From positions 1,488,001 to 1,552,000 of the forward strand of contig CAWFPS010000003.1 of the NCBI GenBank assembly GCA_963817905.1: a stretch of 64,000 bases of DNA, given 5' to 3'. The notes beneath the pieces were generated by a model that searched no databases, had not been told where the DNA came from, and saw only the letters and a list, made by a program, of their open reading frames with translations. Each line of letters opens with the position of its first letter. The stretch's first letter is position 1. The position numbers were made by a program, and so were the translations under genes. This document shows positions 15,854 to 23,850 of the stretch, piece by piece. This DNA comes from VRUE01 sp963817905 (GTDB lineage: Bacteria > Actinomycetota > Thermoleophilia > Solirubrobacterales > 70-9).

Positions 15854-18800
15854 ATGCCCGGCTTCCGCCCCGTCGACACCAAGCAATCCTTCCCCGAGCT
15901 CGAGCAGCAGGTACTGGAGCGCTGGCGGGAGCGCGACGTCTTCCGCCGCTCGCTGGAGCAGCGTGCCGACGCCCCGATCTGGAACTTCTACGAGGGCCCG
16001 CCGACCGCCAACGGCCGCCCCGGCTCCCACCATGTCCTGGCCCGCGTCTTCAAGGACATCTACCCGCGCTACCGCTCGATGTGCGGCTACCGCGTGCCGC
16101 GCAAGGCGGGCTGGGACTGCCACGGCCTGCCGGTCGAGATCGAGGTCGAAAAGCAGCTCGGCATCGCCTCCAAGCAGGAGATCGAGGAGTACGGGATCGA
16201 CAAGTTCAACGCCCGCTGCCGCGAATCGGTCTTCGAGTACGTCGAGGAGTGGAACCGCCTGACCGAGCGGATCGGTTTCTGGATCGACCTCGACGACCCC
16301 TACGTCACCCTCGACGACGACTACATCGAGTCGGTCTGGTGGTCGCTGCGCCAGCTCTGGGACAAAGACCGCCTCTACGAGGGCCACAAGGTCGTCCCCT
16401 ACTGCCCGCGCTGCGGCACCGCGCTCTCCTCGCACGAGGTCGCGCTTGGCTACAAAGACGTCGAGGACCCCTCTATATATGTGCGCTTCCCGCTGCTCGC
16501 CGAGGACGGGAGCGAGGCCGGGGAGTCGTTGCTGGTCTGGACGACGACGCCGTGGACGCTGCCGGGCAACCAGGCCGTGGCCGTCGCTCCCGACGTCACC
16601 TACGTACGAGCCACCCCCGCCGACGGGACTAAAAGTAGAGATATAGATCGCTTTGAGACCCATCGGCGGGCAGAGGGGGAGACGCTGATCGTCGCCGAGT
16701 CGCTGGTCGAGCGGGTGCTCGGTGAAGGCGCGGAGATCGTCGAGCGCCTGCCGGGCTCCGCGCTCGTCGGGCGCAGCTACAGCGGCCCGGTCTTCAACCT
16801 CGCCGACCGCGAGCCCGGCGCCCACCCGGTGATCGCCGGCGAGTTCGCCACCACCGAGGACGGCACCGGCCTGGTCCACATCGCCCCCGCCTTCGGCGAG
16901 GACGACTACCGCGTCGCCGCCGAGAACGGGATCTTCGACCCGACCAGTCACGGCACCCTCTACAACCCGGTCGGCCTCGACGGTAAGTTCGACGGCCGCG
17001 TGACCGGCTTCGAGGGCCGCTTCGTCAAGGACCCGGAGGTGACCCGGGACCTGATCGCCGACCTCGACGCCCGCGGCCTGCTCTTCGGAGAGCAGGTCTA
17101 CGAGCACGCCTACCCGCACTGCTGGCGCTGCGACACGCCGCTGCTCTACTACGCCAAGTCGAGCTGGTACGTCGCCACCTCGGGCACCCGCGAGCAGCTG
17201 CTCGCCAACAACGAGACGATCGGCTGGCACCCCGAGCACATCAAGCACGGCCGCTTCGGCAAGTGGCTGGAGAACAACGTCGACTGGGCGCTCTCGCGCG
17301 ACCGCTACTGGGGCACGCCGCTGCCGATCTGGGAGTGCACGGCGGCGGACTGCGCCGGTCGCCACTGCGCCGGCTCGGTCGCGGAGCTGCGCGAGCGAGC
17401 GCGGGGAGAGGTTCCCGAGGACCTGCACCGTCCCTACATCGACGAGGTCGTGCTCGACTGCGAGCGCTGCGGCGGCGAGATGCGCCGGGTCGAGTCGGTG
17501 ATCGACACCTGGTACGACAGCGGCGCGATGCCCTTCGCCCAGCTCCACTATCCGTTCGAGAACGAGGAGCTGTTCGCCGAGCGCTTCCCCGCCGACTTCA
17601 TCTGCGAGGCGATCGACCAGACCCGCGGCTGGTTCTACACCCTGCTCGCCGAGTCGACCCTGCTCTTCGGCGAGAGCAGCTACCGCAACTGCGTCTGCCT
17701 CGGCCTCATCCTCGACCCCGAGGGCCAGAAGATGTCGAAGAGCAAGGGCAACGTGGTCGAGCCCTGGGACGTGATCGACGCCCACGGCGCCGACGCCTTC
17801 CGCTGGTACTACCTGACCGCCCAGCAGCCCTGGTCGGGCTACCGCTTCTCGGTCGACACGGTCGGCGAATCGGTCCGCCAGTTCCTGCTCACCCTCTGGA
17901 ACACCTACTCCTTCTGGGTCCTCTACGCCAACGCCGAGGACCTCGGCCCGGCGGATTTCAGCGCCGCTCCCGAGCCCTCCGACGACCTCGACCGCTGGGC
18001 GCTCTCCAAGCTCCAGTCGACCGTCGCCACCGTGCGCGAGCGGATGGACGAGTTCGACTGCACCGCCGCCGGGCGGGCGATCGCGGACTACGTCGAGGAG
18101 CTCTCCAACTGGTACGTGCGGCTCTCCAGGCGCCGCTTTTGGGAGGGAGACCGGGCCGCCTTCGCCACCCTGCGCCACTGCCTGCTCGAGGTCTCCGCCC
18201 TGCTTGCCCCGTTCACGCCCTTCCTCGCCGACGAGATCCATCTCAACCTCGCTGGCGGCGAGGCAGAGGAGCTGGCCGATGGTGCCGACTCCGTCCACCT
18301 GCGCGACTTCCCCGAGCCCGACCAGGCGCTCGCCGACCCCGAGCTGGAGGCGGCGATGGGGACCGTGCGGCTCACGGTCGAGCTTGGCCGCGCCGCGCGC
18401 GCCCAGGCCAAGGCGAAGATGCGCCAGCCGCTGCGCCGCGCCGTGATCGTCGCCAGCGACGCCGAGCGCGCCGCGATCGAGGCCCGCGCCGGTCTCGTCA
18501 CCGCCGAGCTCAACGTCAAGGAACTCGACTTCGTCAGCGACGAGTCGGAGCTGGTCAGCTATGAGGTCAAGCCCAACTACCGCTCGCTCGGCCCCCGCTT
18601 CGGCAAGCGGATGCCGCAGGTCGCCGCTGCGGTCGCCGCGCTCGACCCGGCTCATGTCGCCCGGGTGATGGCCGAGGGCGGCGAGGTGGGGATCAACGTC
18701 GACGGCGACGAGCACGCGATCGGCGCCGAGGAGGTCACCCTCGCCTTGCAGCCGCTCGACGGCTACGAGGTCGAGGCCGAGGCTGGCCACGCCGTCGCCC

Positions 18801-19075
18801 TGCAGCTGGAGCTCGACGACGAGCTGCGCCGCGAGGGCCTCGCCCGCGAGATCGTCCACGCCGTCCAGAACGCCCGCAAAGCGGCCGGTCTCGACATCTC
18901 CGACCGGATCGAGCTCTCCCTCGATGGCGACGAGGAGCTGCTGGCGGCAGCCCGCGAGTACGAGCCCTACCTCGCCGGCGAGGTGCTCGCCACCTCGGTC
19001 GCCTACGACGCCGCCGATTCGCCCCCGGTTCGGGTCGACGGGCGAGATCTCCGCATCGCCGTTCTCCGCTCCTAG
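15854..19075 (+). CDS. ileS: Isoleucyl-tRNA synthetase
   Basis: A 1073-aa class I aminoacyl-tRNA synthetase charging tRNA-Ile. GSHH at residues 57-60 is the HIGH motif and KMSKS is at 626-630. The CP1 editing domain contains WTTTPWTLPGN; the WCGP-type zinc motifs CPRCGTALSSHEV and CERCGG are visible. Length and a C-terminal extension fit the long, eukaryote/archaeon-like type 2 form found in many actinobacteria, often linked to mupirocin resistance (family knowledge). Only 54 bp separate it from the divergent SDR gene, so there is no room for the translational T-box known before ileS in mycobacteria. An A+T-richer palindromic insert sits near residues 255-272. Confidence 0.97.
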   Translation: MPGFRPVDTKQSFPELEQQVLERWRERDVFRRSLEQRADAPIWNFYEGPPTANGRPGSHHVLARVFKDIYPRYRSMCGYRVPRKAGWDCHGLPVEIEVEKQLGIASKQEIEEYGIDKFNARCRESVFEYVEEWNRLTERIGFWIDLDDPYVTLDDDYIESVWWSLRQLWDKDRLYEGHKVVPYCPRCGTALSSHEVALGYKDVEDPSIYVRFPLLAEDGSEAGESLLVWTTTPWTLPGNQAVAVAPDVTYVRATPADGTKSRDIDRFETHRRAEGETLIVAESLVERVLGEGAEIVERLPGSALVGRSYSGPVFNLADREPGAHPVIAGEFATTEDGTGLVHIAPAFGEDDYRVAAENGIFDPTSHGTLYNPVGLDGKFDGRVTGFEGRFVKDPEVTRDLIADLDARGLLFGEQVYEHAYPHCWRCDTPLLYYAKSSWYVATSGTREQLLANNETIGWHPEHIKHGRFGKWLENNVDWALSRDRYWGTPLPIWECTAADCAGRHCAGSVAELRERARGEVPEDLHRPYIDEVVLDCERCGGEMRRVESVIDTWYDSGAMPFAQLHYPFENEELFAERFPADFICEAIDQTRGWFYTLLAESTLLFGESSYRNCVCLGLILDPEGQKMSKSKGNVVEPWDVIDAHGADAFRWYYLTAQQPWSGYRFSVDTVGESVRQFLLTLWNTYSFWVLYANAEDLGPADFSAAPEPSDDLDRWALSKLQSTVATVRERMDEFDCTAAGRAIADYVEELSNWYVRLSRRRFWEGDRAAFATLRHCLLEVSALLAPFTPFLADEIHLNLAGGEAEELADGADSVHLRDFPEPDQALADPELEAAMGTVRLTVELGRAARAQAKAKMRQPLRRAVIVASDAERAAIEARAGLVTAELNVKELDFVSDESELVSYEVKPNYRSLGPRFGKRMPQVAAAVAALDPAHVARVMAEGGEVGINVDGDEHAIGAEEVTLALQPLDGYEVEAEAGHAVALQLELDDELRREGLAREIVHAVQNARKAAGLDISDRIELSLDGDEELLAAAREYEPYLAGEVLATSVAYDAADSPPVRVDGRDLRIAVLRS
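16616..16670. repeat. Palindromic in-frame insert in ileS
   Basis: CCCGCCGACGGG at 16616-16627 pairs with CCCATCGGCGGG at 16659-16670 (11 of 12). The 31-base loop is A+T-rich and uses codons rare in this genome (ATA, AGA, AGT, TTT). It encodes ADGTKSRDIDRFETHRR between VTYVRA and GETLIVAESLV, which I would expect to be nearly contiguous in the editing domain. Arms are short, so chance is less excluded than for the other repeats. Confidence 0.6.
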
Positions 19076-19184
19076 CGGGAATTTCGGAATCCAAGGGGGG
19101 AGAACTCTTCGACTTGTTCCCTTGAGGAGGGCATGCCAACCGCACAGCCAGCAGCTACCCATACTTCTGTCACACCACCGGTGC

Positions 19185-19190
19185 TACACT
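19185..19190 (+). promoter_or_regulatory. -10 element of the VapBC promoter (probably leaderless)
   Basis: TGCTACACT contains an extended -10 (TG-N-TACACT, hexamer 19185-19190) only 8 bp before the ATG at 19199, so transcription should begin at or next to the start codon. The region is A+T-richer than its surroundings. No clear Shine-Dalgarno sequence precedes the ATG. Confidence 0.45.
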
Positions 19191-19198
19191 CAATACCG

Positions 19199-19513
19199 AT
19201 GCCAACCAAGCACCGGCGCATAGCCCTGACCACCGACCCCGAGCTGACTGCCGCGATCGCCGCGGCGCGCCGCGAGCTCGGCGACCTGCCCGAGTCTCGC
19301 CTCGTCCGGGAGCTCGCCTTGCGCGGTGCCCGCGAGCTTGGGCCCGACAACACCGCGAAGGCAATCGCCGAATTCGAACGCGAAGGCGTCGAGTGGCCGA
19401 AGGTCTCGATGGCCGAGGCGCTCGAGGCGGCGGGTCCGCTGCCCCCGGTCGATCCCGACGATCCCTACCGCGCCACGCGGATCCTTCAGGAACTCCGCGA
19501 GGACCGGGTCTGA
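19199..19513 (+). CDS. vapB: VapB-type antitoxin
   Basis: A 104-aa protein starting MPTKHRRIALTTDPELTAAI. The N-terminal strand-helix-helix (RIALTTDPELTAAIAAARRELGDLPESRLVRELALRGA) looks like a ribbon-helix-helix DNA-binding domain, and the acidic, proline-rich tail (PLPPVDPDDPYRATRIL) is the usual toxin-wrapping segment. An in-frame ATG at 19133 exists, but the -10 element at 19185 makes 19199 the likely start. It lies 8 bp upstream of a PIN-domain toxin gene. Expected to repress its own promoter together with the toxin. Confidence 0.8.
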   Translation: MPTKHRRIALTTDPELTAAIAAARRELGDLPESRLVRELALRGARELGPDNTAKAIAEFEREGVEWPKVSMAEALEAAGPLPPVDPDDPYRATRILQELREDRV

Positions 19514-19521
19514 GGCAGGGC

Positions 19522-19923
19522 ATGCCAAAGCCGCTTGCCTACGTCGACACCTCGGCCTTCGTCAAGCTTTTCTCCAACGAGCCCGAGAGCGAAGCGCTGG
19601 CGGCGGCGATTCGCTCGGATTGGGGCGGGGTTTTGGCGAGTGAGATCTTCGCCGTCGAGGTCGTTCGCACCGCTGGGCGAATCGGCGGCAGCGCCGTCGC
19701 CCATGCGGTCGAGCTTCTGCGAACCGTCGTGCTGCTTCCGCTGAGCGCCGAGATCCGTCGCGACGCGGGGCTGATCGGCCCGCCCGAGCTGCGATCGCTG
19801 GATGCCATCCACGTCGCGACGGCGCTGTCCGCGAGTGAGCGGATCGCCGCCGTTCTCACCTACGACAAGCGCTTGGCGTCGGCCTGCACCGCTGTCGGCC
19901 TGCGCGTCGCCGCCCCCGCCTGA
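19522..19923 (+). CDS. vapC: VapC-type PIN-domain ribonuclease toxin
   Basis: A 133-aa PIN domain with the acidic active-site residues in order: YVDTSAFVKL (Asp8), ASEIFAVEV (Glu), LDAIHVATAL (Asp) and TYDKRL (Asp). Full family length, so probably active. VapC toxins are Mg-dependent site-specific RNases, most often cutting tRNA or rRNA, neutralised by the adjacent VapB. The start is ATG 19522; longer in-frame sequence overlaps the antitoxin gene. The DNA spacing of 8 bp supports one operon. Confidence 0.88.
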   Translation: MPKPLAYVDTSAFVKLFSNEPESEALAAAIRSDWGGVLASEIFAVEVVRTAGRIGGSAVAHAVELLRTVVLLPLSAEIRRDAGLIGPPELRSLDAIHVATALSASERIAAVLTYDKRLASACTAVGLRVAAPA

Positions 19924-19938
19924 GCGAGGCCCTCGGGC

Positions 19939-20118
19939 TCAGTCCTCGGCGGGCTCGCCGATGATGAAGTCGGTCTTCTTGGAGTCCGAGAACTTGACCC
20001 AGCAGTGCTCGGGCGCGGCGCCGGCCACATCGACCAGCGCCGCTTCGATCCGCTTGGCGATCTCCGCCTTCTGCTCGTCCGAGCGGCCCTCGAACCAGTG
20101 GACCTGCACGAAGGGCAC
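19939..20118 (-). CDS. Small 4-oxalocrotonate tautomerase-family protein
   Basis: A 59-aa protein read from GTG 20118: first residues (M)PFVQVHWFEGRSDEQKAEIA, ending SKKTDFIIGEPAED. Pro immediately after the initiator is the catalytic base of the 4-OT superfamily, and the beta-alpha-beta pattern QVHWFEGRS..QK..IA..I..AL with KTDFIIGE near the end fits it. Length is typical of a hexameric 4-OT subunit. It lies 18 bp downstream of trxA on the same strand, so the two are probably co-transcribed. Substrate unknown. Confidence 0.78.
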   Translation of the reverse strand: MPFVQVHWFEGRSDEQKAEIAKRIEAALVDVAGAAPEHCWVKFSDSKKTDFIIGEPAED

Positions 20119-20136
20119 GGTGCGCTCCGCTGCCCG

Positions 20137-20463
20137 CTAGGCGAGGGCAGGCTCGAGCTCGGCCTCGAGGCGGCGCTTGGGCATCGCCCCGATCACCTTC
20201 TTCGCGATCGCCCCGTCTTTGAACAGAATCAGGGTCGGGATCGAGAGCACTTCGTACTGCGCGGCGGTCTGCTGGTTCTCGTCGACGTTGATGCTGACGA
20301 TGTCGAGATCCTCGCGCTCGGCGTCCATCTCCTCCAGCACCGGATGGACGACGCGGCAGGGGCCGCACCAGGGAGCCCAGAAGTCGACGAGGACGGGCCC
20401 GTCGGCCTCGAGGACATCGGACTTGAAGGTCGCATCGGTTACGTCTTGGAGTTTGCCTGTCAC
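20137..20463 (-). CDS. trxA: Thioredoxin
   Basis: A 108-aa cytosolic thioredoxin with redox motif WCGPC (Cys33/Cys36), LVDFWAPWCGPC strand-turn, VDENQQTAAQYEV and the cis-proline in SIPTLILF, plus FKDG and GAMPKRRLE near the end. It is full length without a signal peptide. It donates electrons to reductases such as ribonucleotide reductase and peroxiredoxins. It is transcribed away from polX; a TATAGC -10-like element and the inverted sequence TACTTCAAAAAGTA lie in the 92-bp intergenic region. Confidence 0.95.
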   Translation of the reverse strand: MTGKLQDVTDATFKSDVLEADGPVLVDFWAPWCGPCRVVHPVLEEMDAEREDLDIVSINVDENQQTAAQYEVLSIPTLILFKDGAIAKKVIGAMPKRRLEAELEPALA

Positions 20464-20555
20464 TGGGATCTCTCTCCTGGCAGTCGGGTTTCGCCGCTCA
20501 TTACTTCAAAAAGTATAGCGAGGCTCGTACGCGTCCACTCGCTAGTTTTGCACGG

Positions 20556-22280
20556 GTGACCAACGGGGAAATCGCCGCCGCGCTAGACGAGCTTGGCGTG
20601 CTCTACCAGCTCGACGGCGCGGTCAAATACCGGGTCCTCGCTTACGGCACGGCGGCTAAGGCGATCCGCGAAAGCCCGGTCTCGGTGGCGGACCTGGCGG
20701 CTGCCGGGCGGGCGACTGAGATCCCCGGTGTCGGCAAGACGCTGGCGGAAAAGATCGACGCACTGCTGGCGAGCGGCGAGATCCCTGCCGCGGTCAAGCT
20801 TAAGGCGAAGTTCCCGCCCACCCTGGTCGCGGTGACGCGGGTGCCGGGCGTCGGAGCGAAGACGGCGCGCCGCCTCTTCGAGGAGCTCGGCGTGGCGACG
20901 CTCGACGACCTTAAGGCGGCGGCCGAGGACGAGCGGATCCGCGAGGTCAAGGGGCTCGGGCCGAAGGTCGAGGAGAACGTGCTCGCCGGCCTCGAGCGGC
21001 TCGGCGACCCTGCTGAGGGCAGCGACCGCGTGCTGCTCTCGATGGCCCGCCCGATCGCCGCCGAACTGGCCGCCCACCTGCGCGAGCACCCCGCCGCCGA
21101 CCGGGTCGAGGTGGCGGGCTCGGTGCGGCGCCGGGCCGAGACCTGCAAGGACATCGACCTGATCGCCACCGCGACCGAGCCGCAGGCGCTGGCCGAGCAC
21201 TTCGTCGCCAGTCCCCTGGTTGCCGCTGCCGGCAAGCCAGGGCCCAACGGGGTGCGGGCGCAGACCCAGAACGGGATCTCGGTCGACCTGCGGATCGTCG
21301 CTCCCGAGGCCTTCGGCAACCTGCTGCAGCACTTCACCGGCTCGGCCGCGCACAACGTGGCCCTGCGCGAGGACGCGGTCGCCCGTGGGCTCTCGGTCTC
21401 CGAGCACGGCATCACCGAGACCGAGAGCGGCGAGGTCGAGCTCTGCGGCGATGAGGCTGCCGTCTACGAGCGGCTGGGCTACGCCTACATCGAGCCGGAG
21501 CTGCGCGAGGGACGCGGCGAGCTGAAGGCCGCCCGTGAGGGCGAGCTGCCCGAGCTGGTCTCCCTCGACGACATCCGCGGTGACCTGCACGCCCACACGA
21601 CCCTCTCCGACGGCCGCAACACGCTGGAGGAGATGGCCGAGGCCGGACGCGCCCGCGGCTACGCCTACATGGCGATCACCGACCACTCGGCCAGCCATGG
21701 CTTCGGCGATCACGTCACCGAGGAGCGCCTCTGGGAGCGGATCGAGGAGATCGCCGAGTGGAACAAGGGCAAGCGCGGTTTCCGCCTGCTGGCCGGCTCG
21801 GAGGTCAACATCGGCCTCGACGGCTCGCTCGACTACTCCGAGGATGTGCTCGGCGCCCTGGACTGGGTCCTCGCCAGCGTCCACACCTCCTTCGCGATCT
21901 CGGCCGAGGAGATGACCGCCCGCGTCCTGGCCGCGATCGAGAACCCCCAGGTCGACTGCATCGGCCACCTCACCGGGCGCCTGATTGGCCGCCGCGAGCC
22001 CTACGGCATCGACGTCGAGGCCGTCGCCGAGGCGGCCGCCCGCACCGCCACGACGATCGAGATCAACGGCAACCCCAACCGCCGCGACCTCTCCGAGCAG
22101 CACGCCCGCCTCGCCGCCGACGCGGGCGTGACCATCGTCCTCAACACCGACGCCCACGGCATCGACACCCTCGACAACATGGACTACGCGATCGCCACCG
22201 CCCGCCGCGCCTGGCTGACCGCCGCCGACGTCGCCAACACCCGCGGCTGGAGCGACTTCAAGCGACTACTGAACCGGTGA
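20556..22280 (+). CDS. polX: Family X DNA polymerase with PHP exonuclease domain
   Basis: A 574-aa bacterial PolX. Order: N-terminal HhH region (IPGVGKTLAEKI, VPGVGAKTARRLFEELG, VKGLGPKVEENV), polymerase palm with GSVRRRAETCKDIDLI (the DxD pair) and third Asp in SVDLRIV, then a C-terminal PHP domain beginning GDLHAHTTLSDG and containing ITDHSASHGFG and NTDAHG metal ligands. It acts in base-excision/gap repair with 3'-5' exonuclease activity. Start GTG 20556. Its last codons (TCAAGCGACTACTGAACCGG...) are duplicated at 24663, on the far side of the R-M island. Confidence 0.95.
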   Translation: MTNGEIAAALDELGVLYQLDGAVKYRVLAYGTAAKAIRESPVSVADLAAAGRATEIPGVGKTLAEKIDALLASGEIPAAVKLKAKFPPTLVAVTRVPGVGAKTARRLFEELGVATLDDLKAAAEDERIREVKGLGPKVEENVLAGLERLGDPAEGSDRVLLSMARPIAAELAAHLREHPAADRVEVAGSVRRRAETCKDIDLIATATEPQALAEHFVASPLVAAAGKPGPNGVRAQTQNGISVDLRIVAPEAFGNLLQHFTGSAAHNVALREDAVARGLSVSEHGITETESGEVELCGDEAAVYERLGYAYIEPELREGRGELKAAREGELPELVSLDDIRGDLHAHTTLSDGRNTLEEMAEAGRARGYAYMAITDHSASHGFGDHVTEERLWERIEEIAEWNKGKRGFRLLAGSEVNIGLDGSLDYSEDVLGALDWVLASVHTSFAISAEEMTARVLAAIENPQVDCIGHLTGRLIGRREPYGIDVEAVAEAAARTATTIEINGNPNRRDLSEQHARLAADAGVTIVLNTDAHGIDTLDNMDYAIATARRAWLTAADVANTRGWSDFKRLLNR

Positions 22281-22282
22281 GC
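22258..22282. repeat. Left 25-bp direct repeat flanking the R-M island
   Basis: TCAAGCGACTACTGAACCGG followed by TGAGC, containing the last seven codons and the stop of polX. It matches 24663-24687 at 24 of 25 positions (one A/G difference). The duplicate at the other end lies out of the polX context, so this looks like a target duplication created when the intervening 2.4 kb inserted. Confidence 0.88.
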
Positions 22283-22337
22283 GCAAAGTGCGGCGTTGCC
22301 GGCGCCTCGCCGCTGCCGGTTCGGCACACTTTCGCGC

Positions 22338-22811
22338 GTGGCCGATCACCTCACGCCCGCCGGGCGCAGCCGCGTCATGTCCTGTATTCGCTCGAAGGAC
22401 ACGAAGCCAGAGCTTGCCATCCGGCAAGGCCTCTTCGCCTTGGGCATTCGCGGCTGGCGTTGCCACACCCGTACGCTTCCGGGCCGCCCCGATCTCGCCT
22501 TCACCCGCTGGCGTGTCGCGGTCTTCGTCGACGGGGCGTTCTGGCATGGCCATCCCGATCACTTCACCTTCGGCAAGTCGGGCGAGTACTGGGATGCGAA
22601 GATCGCCCGCACCCAGGAGCGGGACCGGAAGGCGAACGATGAACTGAGGATGCGTGGCTGGACCGTCTTGCGCTTTTGGGATTTCGAGGTGCGTGAAGAA
22701 ACCTCAGAATGCTTGGCCAAGATTATTGCCGCCCTGGCGACCGTCGGTCGCCCGCTTCCGGCCGATTTGGCTATGCGGCGACTTGCTCCAGCCCAGCTGC
22801 GCACTGCGTGA
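22338..22811 (+). CDS. vsr: Very short patch repair endonuclease Vsr
   Basis: A 157-aa Vsr family nuclease that nicks 5' of T in T:G mismatches arising from deamination of 5-methylcytosine. The GTG 22338 start gives VADHLTPAGRSRVMSCIRSK, the family N-terminus. Also seen: SKDTKPELAIRQGLF, LPGRPDLAF (metal Asp), VFVDGAFWHGHPDHF (catalytic/intercalating Phe-Trp-His region, with Ala where Cys is usual) and RTQERDRKANDELRMRGW. It converges with and overlaps the methyltransferase gene by 41 bp, protecting the genome from the mutagenic side-effect of that methylase. Confidence 0.93.
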   Translation: MADHLTPAGRSRVMSCIRSKDTKPELAIRQGLFALGIRGWRCHTRTLPGRPDLAFTRWRVAVFVDGAFWHGHPDHFTFGKSGEYWDAKIARTQERDRKANDELRMRGWTVLRFWDFEVREETSECLAKIIAALATVGRPLPADLAMRRLAPAQLRTA

Positions 22812-23805
22812 GCGCTCGGGCAATCTCTTCACCGACAGCTGCGGCCACCGGGGGAGGGAAGGCGTTGCCGACCTGCCGGTACTGAGCCGTCTTGCCACCC
22901 GCGAACTCCCACTCGTCGCTGAACCCTTGAATCCGAGCCGCCATGCGCACGGTGAGGCGTGGCATGCCTTTGAACCTGGGCGCTGGAGGGGCGTCGGCGA
23001 GGCCGTGCCCGTCCACCCCCAGCGCCGCCCACTCGCGCTTTGCCCTCGTTGGCCCGAGGTCCGGCCCTCCGTGCTTCTTCGAGCCACCCACGAGCGTCGG
23101 CGCGATCCGCTCGGCGCCTTTGCGCCAGCGATCCGCTCCTTTCCACCCATTCTCGGCCATCAGGTCGTACAAGCTGTCGCCGACCGTCGATTTGTGCCTC
23201 GCGTCTTCCGCTGGCCACTCGAAGTCCCAGGCGATGTCGTTTCGCAGGGCGACCAGGATCGTCCGCGGCCGGAGCTGGGGAACGCCGAAGCCCGCAGCCT
23301 GCAGGAGACGCCACTCCGTCGAATATCCAAGCTGGCGTAGCTTGGACTCGATCTTCCGCCGGTAGCTGGCGAATTTGGCATCGAGCAGGCCACGGACGTT
23401 CTCCAGCATTATGGCCCGGGGTCGGCATTCCCCGGCCAGGCGAAGTGCCTCTGGGAAGAGGTCGCGCTCGTCGCGCGTGCCGAGCTGCCTGCCTGCCTTG
23501 GAGAACGGAGGACACGGTACGCCGCCCGCCAGCAGGTCGACCTGGCCCTCCCACTCACTCGCCGAGAACACGCGCACGTCGCCAGGCTCGCCGGCAAAAG
23601 GAGACCTGTCGCCCACTCGGGGGCCGATCACATTCCAGCCCGGACGATTGAGACGCAGGGTCTCGACGGCCCAGGGCTCGATCTCGACCAAGGCCAGATG
23701 CTCGAACCCGGCCCCCTCGAGACCTAGCGCTTGCCCTCCCGCACCAGCGCAGATCTCGATCGAGGCGAGGCTATTCACGGTCGCATTTCCGGGCTCGCTA
23801 CGCAC
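22771..23805 (-). CDS. DNA (cytosine-5) methyltransferase
   Basis: A 344-aa C5-methyltransferase. Motifs: I EICAGAGGQALGLEGAGF, IV GGVPCPPFSKAG with catalytic Cys, VI IMLENVRGL, VIII QLRPRTILVAL, and X QVGNAFPPPVAAAVG. The variable target-recognition region lies between VIII and IX, so the recognised sequence cannot be read off. Start: GTG 23805 has AGGTTG upstream; GTG 23778 (VNSLASIEIC) is a shorter alternative. It is divergent from the HNH nuclease gene, with a 45-bp shared promoter region, and is the modification half of the island. Confidence 0.92.
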   Translation of the reverse strand: MRSEPGNATVNSLASIEICAGAGGQALGLEGAGFEHLALVEIEPWAVETLRLNRPGWNVIGPRVGDRSPFAGEPGDVRVFSASEWEGQVDLLAGGVPCPPFSKAGRQLGTRDERDLFPEALRLAGECRPRAIMLENVRGLLDAKFASYRRKIESKLRQLGYSTEWRLLQAAGFGVPQLRPRTILVALRNDIAWDFEWPAEDARHKSTVGDSLYDLMAENGWKGADRWRKGAERIAPTLVGGSKKHGGPDLGPTRAKREWAALGVDGHGLADAPPAPRFKGMPRLTVRMAARIQGFSDEWEFAGGKTAQYRQVGNAFPPPVAAAVGEEIARALTQCAAGLEQVAA

Positions 23806-23850
23806 GGCATGCAACCTACGCGTTGGTCCTGACGGTATAGCCTGGCGAGG

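Noticed and set aside
15812..19162. An 1116-codon open frame antisense to ileS
   Set aside because: It mirrors the third-position G+C bias of ileS, has the Leu/Gly/Val/Asp-rich composition of such shadows, and has no recognisable motif, whereas ileS has all family motifs.
20583..22157. A 524-codon frame antisense to polX, and similar ones antisense to ychF, aldehyde dehydrogenase, pccB and the mutase
   Set aside because: All lie wholly within well-identified genes and have shadow composition.
22270..22335. Imperfect inverted repeat GCGCAAAGTGCGG...GGCACACTTTCGCGC between polX and vsr
   Set aside because: The arms need gaps and mismatches; it may be a weak terminator but is not comparable with the long perfect repeats.
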